DNA of 64,000 nucleotides from Halomonas huangheensis (GTDB lineage Bacteria; Pseudomonadota; Gammaproteobacteria; Pseudomonadales; Halomonadaceae): positions 744,001 to 808,000 of the forward strand of contig NZ_CP013106.1 in assembly GCF_001431725.1 (NCBI RefSeq). The letters are read 5' to 3'. This document shows positions 25,284 to 33,142 of this stretch, piece after piece. The position numbers were made by a program, and so were the translations under genes. Below the pieces are notes generated by a model. The model saw nothing but the letters and a program-made list of their open reading frames with translations. It was not told where the DNA came from and did not search any database. Numbering within the stretch: position 1 is the stretch's first letter; the number at the start of each line of letters is the position of its first letter.

Positions 25284-27206
25284 TCAGCCCTCCGTCGCTG
25301 TGTCGGAGGCCTGTCTGGCCCGGGTGTAGCGCTGCAGGAAGTCCTCGGCACTCAGTTCACCAATGATGCGCTCGCTGCGAACTTCCTCGCCGTCCGGCCC
25401 GAACCACATCAGGGTCGGTGGGCCAACCACGCCGAAGTGCTGCATGATCGCCTTGTCATCTGCGTCATAGTCCGTCACGTCAACACTCAGGCGTTGCACA
25501 TCCTGTAGTTCGGCCTGCACACCAGGGTCGCCGAACACCTCGTGTTTGATGACTTCGCACGAGACACACCACTCGGCGGTGAACTCGACCAGCGTCATCC
25601 GGCCATTGCTGGACTGTGGGGCAACGCGGCTCTGCAGTGTGGCGAGGTCATCGATCGTGTCGAACGACAGGGTCTGAGGGGCTGCAGCGCTGGAAGCAGC
25701 AATGCCTGGCGTATATACGGCCAACGGACGCAACGGATCATTGCCGCCACCAGCGGCACCGATCAGTACCAGGCTGCTCCACAGTCCGATGACCAGAGCG
25801 CTGGCCGTGGCGAGCTGGGAGAGAACTCCGTCTTTGGCGATGCTCCGGGCAAGAAAGCGCAGGGCGACGGCAAGGCCAAGCCCCACTGCGCCCCACAGAC
25901 CAAGGACGATGGCATCGGGAAGGATGCGGGCGACGAACCAGATTGCCATGCCCAGCAGCACAAAGCCGAAGAAACCTCTGACGCGGGCCATCCAGGCGCC
26001 GGGTCTGGGCAACAGGTGTCCACCGACGGTGCCGATCAATACCAGCGGAGCCCCCATGCCCAGGCCCAGAGCCAGCAGTGCGGCGCCACCCAGCCAGGGA
26101 TCGCCGGTTTCGGCAATGAACAGTAGTCCTCCTGCCAGCGGTGCAGTCATGCAAGGACCAACCAGTACTGCCGATATCACGCCCATCAGCGCGACACCCT
26201 TGAGTCGTCCTCCGCGCTGTCGGGCCATCCAGCTATCCAGGCGCTGGCGCAAGGCATTCGGCAGCTCCAGGTTGAATACGCCGAACATCGCCAGGGCGAG
26301 AAGCACGAACAGGGCCGAGAACAGGCCGATGAACCAGACATTCTGAAACAGCATCTGCAGGTTGGCGCCGGCCATGGCGGCGGCGACGCCCAGTAGTGCG
26401 TAGGTGATGGCCATGGGTAGAACATAGGCGAGCGAAAGCACAAACCCCGTCGTCCATCGCCGCTGCCCTTGCCGCTGCTGCTGTCCCATGATCAGGCTCG
26501 ACAGGATCGGGATCATCGGCAGCACGCAGGGCGTGAAGGTGAGCAACAGGCCCATGCCGAAGAAGGCTGCCAGCGTCCAGAACCTGTCGCCTTCGGCAAG
26601 CTGTGCGGCGAGGCGCTGGTCGTCAGCCAGATTCTCGCCAGCGGAAGCGGGAGCTGTGGTCGCGTTGGCTGTGTTGGTATCTGCTGGGGCGGATGGTGCA
26701 GAAGTCTCCGGGCCGGATGCTATGCTGTTCGGTTTGTCGCCGAGACCACTGTTCAAACCGCTGTTGGGATCGCTATCGAGATCGAAGGTGCGTGTCTGCG
26801 GTGGGTAACAGAGCCCGGCATCGGCACAGCCCTGCCAGCTCAGCGTGACCTGGTCGCTGCCCTCAAGTTGTGTCGTCATGTTGAGGGCGTAGCGATACAC
26901 CTCGGAGCGGCCGAAGTATTCGTCCTCGATCACCTCTCCCTCGGGGAGGTCAAGCGTCAGTTGCTGGCCATCGGTCTCGGCATTCAGGCTGTGACGATAG
27001 AGGTAGTAACCGGGGGCAATCTCCCAATCGACCGCCAACTGCCGACCGTCCTGGCTCAATGTCGGCTGGAATGCCTGTTCGGGCGACAGGAAGTCCTGCT
27101 GCTGCCCGAAGAAGTTCTGGGCCGAGGCAACGCTGACAACGACCAGCGCGCCGATCATCAATGCCGATGACACAAGGCTGCGTTGCCATCTCTGTCTTGC
27201 TCGCAT
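25284..27206 (-). CDS. dsbD: thiol:disulfide interchange protein DsbD
   Basis: 640 residues, full length. Signal peptide; N-terminal DsbDalpha domain with the cysteine pair in GCADAGLCYPPQ; an eight-helix membrane core with FTPCVLPMIPI and GPCMTAPLAG; and a C-terminal thioredoxin domain with CVSC at 547-550. It moves reducing power from cytosolic thioredoxin to periplasmic DsbC/DsbG and TlpA-like proteins. First gene of the operon, with its two likely clients directly downstream. Confidence 0.93.
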   Translation of the reverse strand: MRARQRWQRSLVSSALMIGALVVVSVASAQNFFGQQQDFLSPEQAFQPTLSQDGRQLAVDWEIAPGYYLYRHSLNAETDGQQLTLDLPEGEVIEDEYFGRSEVYRYALNMTTQLEGSDQVTLSWQGCADAGLCYPPQTRTFDLDSDPNSGLNSGLGDKPNSIASGPETSAPSAPADTNTANATTAPASAGENLADDQRLAAQLAEGDRFWTLAAFFGMGLLLTFTPCVLPMIPILSSLIMGQQQRQGQRRWTTGFVLSLAYVLPMAITYALLGVAAAMAGANLQMLFQNVWFIGLFSALFVLLALAMFGVFNLELPNALRQRLDSWMARQRGGRLKGVALMGVISAVLVGPCMTAPLAGGLLFIAETGDPWLGGAALLALGLGMGAPLVLIGTVGGHLLPRPGAWMARVRGFFGFVLLGMAIWFVARILPDAIVLGLWGAVGLGLAVALRFLARSIAKDGVLSQLATASALVIGLWSSLVLIGAAGGGNDPLRPLAVYTPGIAASSAAAPQTLSFDTIDDLATLQSRVAPQSSNGRMTLVEFTAEWCVSCEVIKHEVFGDPGVQAELQDVQRLSVDVTDYDADDKAIMQHFGVVGPPTLMWFGPDGEEVRSERIIGELSAEDFLQRYTRARQASDTATEG

Positions 27207-27495
27207 TCCTGCTCTCCTGAATAAGCTGACGCGCTAGCGTCGCTCGCCAGGATGAGCTGAAGATGAAGTCGGCATGTCGTTGCGTGGATGATCCGAGGCA
27301 ACTGTGCGAACCCGCGAAAAAGGGAATAAATTCCTTTCTGGAATGAACTTTATGAAATATATGAATTATTGTTATTCCTGGATTGTTTTTATACTCGAGA
27401 CTGATCGGCGAGGGCGCTGACGTTTGCGATATGTCGGGCCCTTGCGGAGTTTCTATCGTTTGGGATTTCTATCGCTTCTATCAGCCGAGGCAACG

Positions 27496-28716
27496 ATGAC
27501 GGAATCGTCAACAGCATGGAAGGTCAATCTGTGGGTGAGTGGCTCGGGGTCGTTCATCAATATCGTCGCCATGACCATCATGTTGCCGTTTCTGCCGCGT
27601 TACCTGGAGACGCTGGGCAGCTATTCCGAGGGTGAGACCTATATCTGGTCGAGCCTGATCTATTCCGCGACCTTTATCACTGCTGCCTTGTTCGCGCCGC
27701 TGTGGGGGCGGCTGTCGGATCGTTATGGGTGCCGGATCAACCTGATCCGCGCCAGCATCGGCATGTTCATCTGCATGACGCTGATGGGGCTGGCGACCAG
27801 TGCCGAACAGATGCTGGTGCTGCGTCTGCTGGTGGGTGTGGCGGGTGGCTATACGTCGGGGGCGACCATCCTGATGATCAGGGAGGCACCCGAGGCTCGG
27901 GTCGGGTATGCCCAGGGCGTGTTGTCGGCCTGCATCCTCGCGGGCAGTCTGATGGGACCAGTGCTGGGCGGCTTTCTGTCGGCCTGGGTTGGCATGCGCG
28001 AGGCGTTGCTGATTACCGGCGGCATGATTCTGCTCAATGTACTGGCCACGGGACTACTGATCCGCGAAAGCCATGTGCCAGGCTCGGTGACCAGCACCGC
28101 CAAGCGTCGTGTGCCGCTGAGCGCTGGGGTGTGGGTGTTGTTGATGGCCACTTCGGGCGTGGTGGTGGCCAACCTGTCCATCAAGCCGATCATCTACAAC
28201 ATCGTCAGTGGGGTTAACCACGCTCCTCTGCAGGCCACGGCGGCGGCGGGTATTGTGTTGTCGGCGACGGCGCTGGGTTGCCTGCTGTCGTCGTTGTGGC
28301 TGGGATCACTGGCGGATCGTTATGGTGCCCCACGCGTGGCCATGTATGGCCTGGTGCTTGGTGCATTGCTGATCATTCCCCAGGCATTGGCCACTGATGT
28401 GTATGTACTGACCCTGCTGCGCTTTGCCATGGGGTTGGCGTTGGGCGGCGTGTTGCCTTGCCTGAAAGCTGCGCTCAAGCATGCCTATAGCGATGTCGCC
28501 AGCCTGGGGCGGGTGATGGGGCTCTCGACATCATTTCAGTATCTCGGCCAGGTGGTCGGACCGCTGACGGGTGGCATTGTGGCAGCCACCTGGGGCAGTG
28601 CTCACGTATTCCATGTGACGGCGATAGTGGCATTGGCATGTGCGCTGCTTATTGCTGTTGAGAGGAGCTATTCCCGAAAGTCGCTCGTATCCGAGAAAAC
28701 AGATAGCTGCTTATAA
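27496..28716 (+). CDS. MFS transporter, multidrug-exporter type
   Basis: 406 residues with 12 predicted membrane segments. The MFS loop motif is seen as PLWGRLSDRYGCR between helices 2 and 3, with a second copy LGSLADRYGAPR in the second half; the motif-C-like GPVLGGFLSAW in helix 5 points to an exporter, as in MdtG-type proteins. The start MTESSTAW is preferred over 24 extra upstream codons of no conservation. A Nudix gene follows after eight bases, probably in the same operon. Confidence 0.82.
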   Translation: MTESSTAWKVNLWVSGSGSFINIVAMTIMLPFLPRYLETLGSYSEGETYIWSSLIYSATFITAALFAPLWGRLSDRYGCRINLIRASIGMFICMTLMGLATSAEQMLVLRLLVGVAGGYTSGATILMIREAPEARVGYAQGVLSACILAGSLMGPVLGGFLSAWVGMREALLITGGMILLNVLATGLLIRESHVPGSVTSTAKRRVPLSAGVWVLLMATSGVVVANLSIKPIIYNIVSGVNHAPLQATAAAGIVLSATALGCLLSSLWLGSLADRYGAPRVAMYGLVLGALLIIPQALATDVYVLTLLRFAMGLALGGVLPCLKAALKHAYSDVASLGRVMGLSTSFQYLGQVVGPLTGGIVAATWGSAHVFHVTAIVALACALLIAVERSYSRKSLVSEKTDSCL

Positions 28717-28724
28717 GGAGGTCC

Positions 28725-29111
28725 ATGTTTCCTGTATCGATAAAAGGAGTATTGTTGTTGCCATCCTCGGAGGTGGTACTGGCTCTCAATGATCGTGACG
28801 AGTGGGAGCTACCGGGCGGGCGTATCGAGGTAGGAGAGGGTTCTGAGCTGTGCCTTGCAAGGGAGTTCAGAGAAGAACTCAGCGTAGATGTTGAGGTCAG
28901 TGCGATTATCGACACCTATCTGTTCGAGGTGATCCCGGCCAGATATGTGTTCATCGCCACTTACGGTTGCCATCTGATGGGCCACTTCAAGCCACTGGTG
29001 AGTCATGAGCACCAGAGAATCGCGACATTCCCGGTCGATGAGTTACCCACGAACCTTCCTGCTGGCTACGCGAAATCCATTCAGGCATGGCGATCCATGT
29101 CCTCTGAGTAG
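28725..29111 (+). CDS. Nudix hydrolase
   Basis: 128 residues. The Nudix box runs from Gly32 to about 54, with E38, R46-E47 and E50-E51 in REFREEL. The usual Gly near the end is Ser53. Such enzymes cleave nucleoside diphosphates linked to another group; the substrate is unknown. A near-perfect Shine-Dalgarno AAGGAGG lies just before the ATG and the gene is eight bases after the MFS stop. Confidence 0.82.
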   Translation: MFPVSIKGVLLLPSSEVVLALNDRDEWELPGGRIEVGEGSELCLAREFREELSVDVEVSAIIDTYLFEVIPARYVFIATYGCHLMGHFKPLVSHEHQRIATFPVDELPTNLPAGYAKSIQAWRSMSSE

Positions 29112-29213
29112 GGTATTAGGCTCTGCTAAGCTAGTTCTGGCTTCGCGGTCTAGATTCGCGGTATGAATCACCCAAGTGCTTGTCCAGAAGGGATTCGTCG
29201 AGATGGAAATTTA

Positions 29214-29230
29214 ATGCGAATCGTACGCAT
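29214..29230. promoter_or_regulatory. Fur-box-like palindrome upstream of bfr
   Basis: ATGCGAATCGTACGCAT is an imperfect palindrome (arms ATGCG and CGCAT) resembling GC-rich Fur boxes of the TGCGAAT-type. It is about 105 bp before the bacterioferritin start. Binding is inferred only from the pattern and the iron-storage gene downstream. Confidence 0.35.
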
Positions 29231-29335
29231 GGTGTTTTCAACTTATTGAATTTATTGAAAAATTTGATATGTTGATGACTTGGCTATAGGATGTCCATCA
29301 AGTTTTTTACCATCCACCTTGATGGAAGCATTCAT

Positions 29336-29803
29336 ATGCAAGGCAAGCAGCAGATCATCGATGCCCTGAACGGGCTGCTGGCAGCGGAGCTCGCTGCCAT
29401 GGACCAGTACTTCATCCATTCCGAAATGTACGCCGACATGGGCCTGAGCAAGCTCTACGAACGCATTGCCCATGAGTTCGATGACGAGAAAGGGCATGCC
29501 AAGGTGCTGATCGAACGCATCCTGTTCCTTGAAGGCAAGCCCGATATTCGTGCTCGCACCGAAGTGCGCGTTGGCGAGGACATCGAGGAGATGCTGGGCT
29601 TCGATCTGCAGCTCGAATACGAAGTGCGTGACGCTCTGAAAGATGCCATCGCCCTGTGTGAGCAGGAGAAGGACTATCAGACCCGGACCGTGCTGATGCC
29701 GTTGCTGACCGATACCGAGGAAGACCATGCCTACTGGCTGGAGCAGCAGCTGCGTCTGATCAAGATGCTGGGCATGCCCAACTACATGCAGGCCCAGATG
29801 TAG
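29336..29803 (+). CDS. bfr: bacterioferritin without the heme methionine
   Basis: 155 residues, the standard bacterioferritin length. Ferroxidase ligands Glu18, Glu51 and His54 are present (AELAAMDQY; DDEKGHAKV), with further ligands expected near residues 94, 127 and 130. The residue that ligates heme in E. coli Bfr, Met52, is Lys52 here, so this subunit should not bind heme between dimers. It resembles the heme-less subunit of two-subunit bacterioferritins. The start MQGKQQIIDAL matches the family; the frame is open 15 codons upstream. Confidence 0.9.
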   Translation: MQGKQQIIDALNGLLAAELAAMDQYFIHSEMYADMGLSKLYERIAHEFDDEKGHAKVLIERILFLEGKPDIRARTEVRVGEDIEEMLGFDLQLEYEVRDALKDAIALCEQEKDYQTRTVLMPLLTDTEEDHAYWLEQQLRLIKMLGMPNYMQAQM

Positions 29804-29830
29804 TTGACCTCGTTTCTAGAGGGCTGAAGA

Positions 29831-29872
29831 CAATGCCGCCATGATGGAAACATCATGGCGGCATTGTTGTTT
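29831..29872 (+). terminator. bfr terminator
   Basis: A perfect 16-bp stem (CAATGCCGCCATGATG and its complement) with a GAAA tetraloop, then TTGTTT. The 3' arm and T-rich tail are partly repeated in the adjoining 15-bp tandem units. Confidence 0.85.
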
Positions 29873-30187
29873 GAGGCATTGTTGTTTGAGGCATTGTTGT
29901 TTGAGGCATTGCTGCATCAAGCGATGGCTGGCCCACTGCATTACGAGATCATGCTCGCCGGCTGGCTGCCCCAGCCTTCACGTCCTCATGAGCGGGTTAA
30001 TGTCGGCGAGTCATGGTGGAGTAGGCCATCCCGCTGGCGGGTAGCCGCTCGGACGAAGGCGGTGGGGTCCTGGCTCGGTATCCGCCTGGCGTCGCTATGG
30101 ATCGGGCGCATTCCCGATCGTATTCATGCCGGGGTTTACCTGTTATTGCTGATGGTGGTGCTGGCGGTGATGATCATCAGGCACTGA
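29855..30187 (+). CDS. doubtful 110-residue membrane-like ORF
   Basis: The frame starts inside the 3' arm of the bfr terminator and its first 20 residues are a five-residue repeat (LLFEA) produced by the 15-bp DNA repeat. A hydrophobic segment near the C-terminus (VYLLLLMVVLAVMII) would be a membrane helix, and a later ATG at 29924 would drop the repeat. No homologous family is recognised, and there is no ribosome site. The end overlaps the convergent AAA gene by 45 bp. I consider a real protein possible but unproven. Confidence 0.3.
   Translation: MAALLFEALLFEALLFEALLHQAMAGPLHYEIMLAGWLPQPSRPHERVNVGESWWSRPSRWRVAARTKAVGSWLGIRLASLWIGRIPDRIHAGVYLLLLMVVLAVMIIRH
29861..29905. repeat. three 15-bp tandem units next to the bfr terminator
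   Basis: GCATTGTTGTTTGAG occurs at 29861, 29876 and 29891, with a partial fourth copy. The first unit includes the end of the terminator stem and its T-tract, so the duplication grew from the terminator. Confidence 0.9.
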
Positions 30188-30721
30188 ACCGATTCGGGCC
30201 TTCACGAAGGCGGCGCGTTCGCTGACGCTGCTCAGTGGCAGGGGGATCAGTTCGTAATCCAGGCTGGTATAGGTGCTGACCATGGCCTGATAGGTTGCCT
30301 CAGCTTCCGTAGCATCCTGCCGACGTTGCTGGTCGTGGGTGAAGATATCCGGCCAGTGAGGAGCGATGAATACCTGCCGATTGTAGCGGTAGCGCTGAGC
30401 GGCACGATGGACGTGAGGAGGGACGGGCAGCCCGCATAAGGTCAGGTATCCGATAACGTCCGGTATGCCACGATCAACAATAATAGGGCCTGGCATGGCG
30501 CGAGCTTCCCTGTGCGAGCGAAGCTCCCAGCCCAGCATCAGTTGAGCAAATGCCTCGCGATCGGCCCATGGTAGTGCCTGCCCTTCGATACTGACCTGGT
30601 CCTGGATGATTGCTCGGCCTGCCTCGGGCATGTATGGCATGCCCTCACGCGCCAGTGCAGCAATCAGACTACTCTTGCCGGAACCTGGGCCGCCAGTAAT
30701 CACGAAGATATGTTCGCTCAT
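30143..30721 (-). CDS. AAA-type P-loop NTPase/kinase (AAA_28-like)
   Basis: 192 residues. Walker A GGPGSGKSS starts at about residue 9 and an acidic strand IIVDRGIPDVIGYLTLCG follows, as in the AAA_28/NadR-kinase-like group. It could be a nucleotide or small-molecule kinase. Its ATG overlaps the stop of the preceding 97-residue gene by four bases, so the two are translationally coupled and probably act together. Confidence 0.75.
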   Translation of the reverse strand: MSEHIFVITGGPGSGKSSLIAALAREGMPYMPEAGRAIIQDQVSIEGQALPWADREAFAQLMLGWELRSHREARAMPGPIIVDRGIPDVIGYLTLCGLPVPPHVHRAAQRYRYNRQVFIAPHWPDIFTHDQQRRQDATEAEATYQAMVSTYTSLDYELIPLPLSSVSERAAFVKARIGSVPDDHHRQHHHQQ

Positions 30722-31011
30722 CGCTTGTCCTTGCATGTTGCTGTGTGGTCCAGAGGAGAGAGGGCGTTCTCGACCAGTCGGGCGAGGGTAGCATCGCGAA
30801 TCGCGAACACCTCGAACAGGCCCAGGGCCTGCAAGGCCGGTAGTAAACCGAGAATGTCGCGTTCGGCGCGGGCGTGTTTTTCGGCATCCGTGGACGCATC
30901 GCTCAGGATGCGGGCGTTGGCCAGAAAGGCACCGACGCTGCCCTTGCGGATCGTGACGCCACGGCGTTCGACCTGTTGCTGATCATCGGCAAGAATATCT
31001 TCGGCGCGCAT
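30718..31011 (-). CDS. 97-residue conserved-looking protein of unknown function
   Basis: Begins MRAEDILADDQQQVERRGVTIRKG, followed by a helical segment GSVGAFLANARILSD and a second helix around DILGLLPALQALGLFEVF. No catalytic motif or membrane segment. GGAGAA eight bases upstream sets this start; the frame runs 83 codons further upstream but that part is repeat-derived. Coupled by ATGA overlap to the AAA NTPase, so a partner or regulatory subunit is the natural guess. Confidence 0.65.
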   Translation of the reverse strand: MRAEDILADDQQQVERRGVTIRKGSVGAFLANARILSDASTDAEKHARAERDILGLLPALQALGLFEVFAIRDATLARLVENALSPLDHTATCKDKR

Positions 31012-31036
31012 GGTGTTTTCTCCTGTGACGGTGATG

Positions 31037-31075
31037 TGTTGTGGCACTTGTGTTGTGGCACTTGTGTTGTGGCAC
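31037..31075. repeat. 14-bp tandem repeat upstream of the 97-residue gene
   Basis: TGTTGTGGCACTTG is repeated at 31037 and 31051 with an 11-base third copy, in the 154-bp divergent gap between this operon and the AraC gene. Confidence 0.88.
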
Positions 31076-31165
31076 GGGAATAGCGGTTGTCTTGCTGCAT
31101 CGTATCTGTCTATCGATGGCGTATGTGCGGTATAAAAGCCATTCAATAACGTTTTGGCGCCATAT

Positions 31166-31945
31166 ATGGCTTTCCACTGGATTTCTCTCGACACGGCTTC
31201 CTCATCTGATGGCCCGCCACTGGTGGCAGTGGCTGGGCAGTCCAATGCGGTGCGTGACACTGGCCGCCATCGGCATGCGCGAGGTCAGTTACTCGGTGCC
31301 CAGAAGGGCCTGTTGTCGGTTGGTGTCGGCAGTGATCGCTGGGTGGTGCCTGCTACCCATGCTGTCTGGGTGCCTCCAGGCATCGATCATGAGCTTCGCT
31401 CGCATGGCCCTTTCAATGGCTGGAGTCTGTACGTTGCAGCGGCACATTGTGAGGAGCTTCCCGCTCAAGCCTGTGTTCTGGAGATATCAGGATTGCTGTA
31501 TGAGGCGACGGCTCGCGCAGCAAGTTGGCAAGGAGGTGGCCTGGGTGATGTGGAGCTGCGGCTGGCGAGCGTGATCCTCGATGAAATTCGCACATCGCCG
31601 CAAGCAGAGCTGGGACTACCGATGCCTCATGATGCCCGTTTGCAGAAGATTGCCCAGGCGCTGTCGGATCAGCCCGGTGATACCCGGCATATGGAGGCCT
31701 GGGCTGACTGGGTGGGCGTCGCTCCGCGCACACTGACACGTCGCTTCGTTGCCGAGACCGGCTTTACCTTCACCGCGTGGCGGCAACGGGTGCGTCTGTT
31801 GAAGGCGTTGGAGTGGCTGGCCGATGGTAGGGCGGTCACTGCTGTTGCTCTGGATCTCGGCCATGACAATGTCAGCGCGTTTATTGCCTTGTTTCGTCGC
31901 ACTTTTGGCGTTACGCCGGGACATTACCAAAGCCTGATGCGCTGA
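31166..31945 (+). CDS. AraC-family transcriptional regulator with cupin domain
   Basis: 259 residues. N-terminal cupin-like sensor (about 15-110; RHRHARGQLLGAQKG and WVPPGIDHELRSHG) and a C-terminal double HTH (about 160-258; VGVAPRTLTRRFVAETG and ALDLGHDNVSAFIALFRRTFGVTPGHY). Targets are unknown. It is divergent to the 97-residue/AAA pair, and a fragment of an oxidoreductase gene lies directly downstream, so its original target may have been lost. Confidence 0.85.
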   Translation: MAFHWISLDTASSSDGPPLVAVAGQSNAVRDTGRHRHARGQLLGAQKGLLSVGVGSDRWVVPATHAVWVPPGIDHELRSHGPFNGWSLYVAAAHCEELPAQACVLEISGLLYEATARAASWQGGGLGDVELRLASVILDEIRTSPQAELGLPMPHDARLQKIAQALSDQPGDTRHMEAWADWVGVAPRTLTRRFVAETGFTFTAWRQRVRLLKALEWLADGRAVTAVALDLGHDNVSAFIALFRRTFGVTPGHYQSLMR

Positions 31946-31960
31946 GGTCGTGGTTATAAA

Positions 31961-32161
31961 TGGATCGACGGCTGTACATGCTACGAGTGTGAGGAAAGTC
32001 CGTCGGGTCCCTCTATTCAGACCGATGAAGTGCAGGAGATCTCGGTGCCTGGCGTCTTCGCCTGCGGTGATGCGGCGTGCATGGCCGGCAACGTAACTCT
32101 CGCCGTGGGTGATGGTGCCCAGACGAGGATCTCCGCACATCGTCGACTGGTAGTTGCCTGA
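31961..32161 (+). pseudogene. C-terminal fragment of a thioredoxin-reductase-like FAD/NAD oxidoreductase
   Basis: In one plus frame the sequence reads ...SPSGPSIQTDEVQEISVPG and VFACGDAACMAGNVTLAVGDGA (split here), ending with TGA at 32159-32161. This is the characteristic second FAD-binding segment (VPGVFACGDA...AVGDGA) at the C-terminus of pyridine nucleotide-disulfide oxidoreductases. There is no start codon or N-terminal two-thirds, so it is a truncated remnant, starting 16 bp after the AraC stop. Confidence 0.8.
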
Positions 32162-32206
32162 TCAGCAAGCAGGTGCGCATGCGGTGCAGCCATTCCAGTA
32201 GCTTTA

Positions 32207-32773
32207 TCATGGCACGGCCTCGAAGAGTCCTTCATAACGGGTGACGAGGCCATCATTATCCAGCTGCAACCTGGCCTCGAATCCGCAGGCGATACCTTCA
32301 TCAATATAGCGCCAATTGCCCTTTCTCAAGTATTGATAGCGTTGACGGGAAGGCTGAATGTCCAGCGTATCGGCATCAATGAACAGGGCTGTGATTGCTG
32401 CACTGTCGCGTAGTTGGGGAATTAGGTGCGGAATTAGTTGAGGAATCAGTTGCTGAATGGCAACCGAGTTGCAGAATGGTGATACCGACAGGTCAATTTC
32501 CTCGCATGACGCCAGTTCCCTGCGGTGGCAACCATTGATCCACCAGCCATCAGCATGACGCTCGATATGCAACTGCTGTGAGGATGGTCGCAGCCGCTGC
32601 AAACTCAGATGTCGGGTACGCCATTGACGATCAAGGTGCCACTGATAACAGAGCGTAAGCGGACTCTTGCCAAAAGTGGCAACGGTTGAGGTAGCACGAT
32701 ATCCCCGGATGCTTCGTTCCAGTTCGAGAGTCTCGAGGCCGGGCTCATCCAGTCGACGCCATCGATAGATCAT
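32207..32773 (-). CDS. putative glycolipid-binding domain protein
   Basis: 188 residues, matching the small bacterial family called putative glycolipid-binding: N-terminal RRLDEPGLETLEL, central HADGWWINGCHRREL and DLSVSPFCNSVAIQ, and C-terminal YLRKGNWRYIDEG. No signal peptide. A four-residue repeat LIPQ/LIPH in the middle is encoded by a 12-bp DNA repeat at 32418-32453 and looks like recent slippage within a loop. Role in the cell is unknown. Confidence 0.75.
   Translation of the reverse strand: MIYRWRRLDEPGLETLELERSIRGYRATSTVATFGKSPLTLCYQWHLDRQWRTRHLSLQRLRPSSQQLHIERHADGWWINGCHRRELASCEEIDLSVSPFCNSVAIQQLIPQLIPHLIPQLRDSAAITALFIDADTLDIQPSRQRYQYLRKGNWRYIDEGIACGFEARLQLDNDGLVTRYEGLFEAVP
32418..32453. 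repeat. in-frame 12-bp tandem repeat
   Basis: Three units close to GGAATTAGTTGC on the plus strand (32418, 32430, 32442) add Leu-Ile-Pro-Gln/His repeats to the glycolipid-binding-like protein. Confidence 0.85.
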
Positions 32774-32836
32774 GATCGATCCTGTGGTCAGCCCCTGACG
32801 TTGGACATCAAGGGCTGGCCAGCTTTCGCGACTCAG

Positions 32837-33142
32837 TCAGGATTCACTGTCGAAAAGTTCGGATTTGGCTTCACGCATGACATCTTCACAAGCCGCCTGT
32901 TGGGCGAGAGTTGTCATCAGTCCCTGGGATAGGGTGAAGCCCTTGGCCAGGCAGGTATCTATTTCATCCCGGCTGAGGTCAGGTTGTACGTTGAGCGCTA
33001 GTGCCAGAGTACGAGTATTACCATCGAGCCGATCGGCCAGACTGCGAAGGTACCATGCCAGACGTTCCTGCCAGCGTGCTGTAGAAGGCGCACTTTCGCT
33101 GACATTGAGTGTGCAGCGCCATTGAGGTCTGTAAACCTTCAT
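32837..33142 (-). CDS. 101-residue protein of unknown function
   Basis: Begins MKVYRPQWRCTLNVSE; mostly helical and soluble, with SLADRLDGNTRTLALAL and an acidic end. GGAGGG seven bases before this ATG decides the start over one five codons upstream. 63 bp upstream of the glycolipid-binding-like gene on the same strand, so perhaps one operon. No family is recognised. Confidence 0.6.
   Translation of the reverse strand: MKVYRPQWRCTLNVSESAPSTARWQERLAWYLRSLADRLDGNTRTLALALNVQPDLSRDEIDTCLAKGFTLSQGLMTTLAQQAACEDVMREAKSELFDSES

Noticed and set aside
30718..31260. Longer 180-residue version of the 97-residue protein
   Set aside because: The extra 83 residues are encoded partly by the 14-bp repeat, cross the divergent promoter region, and the internal ATG at 31011 has a strong GGAGAA site.
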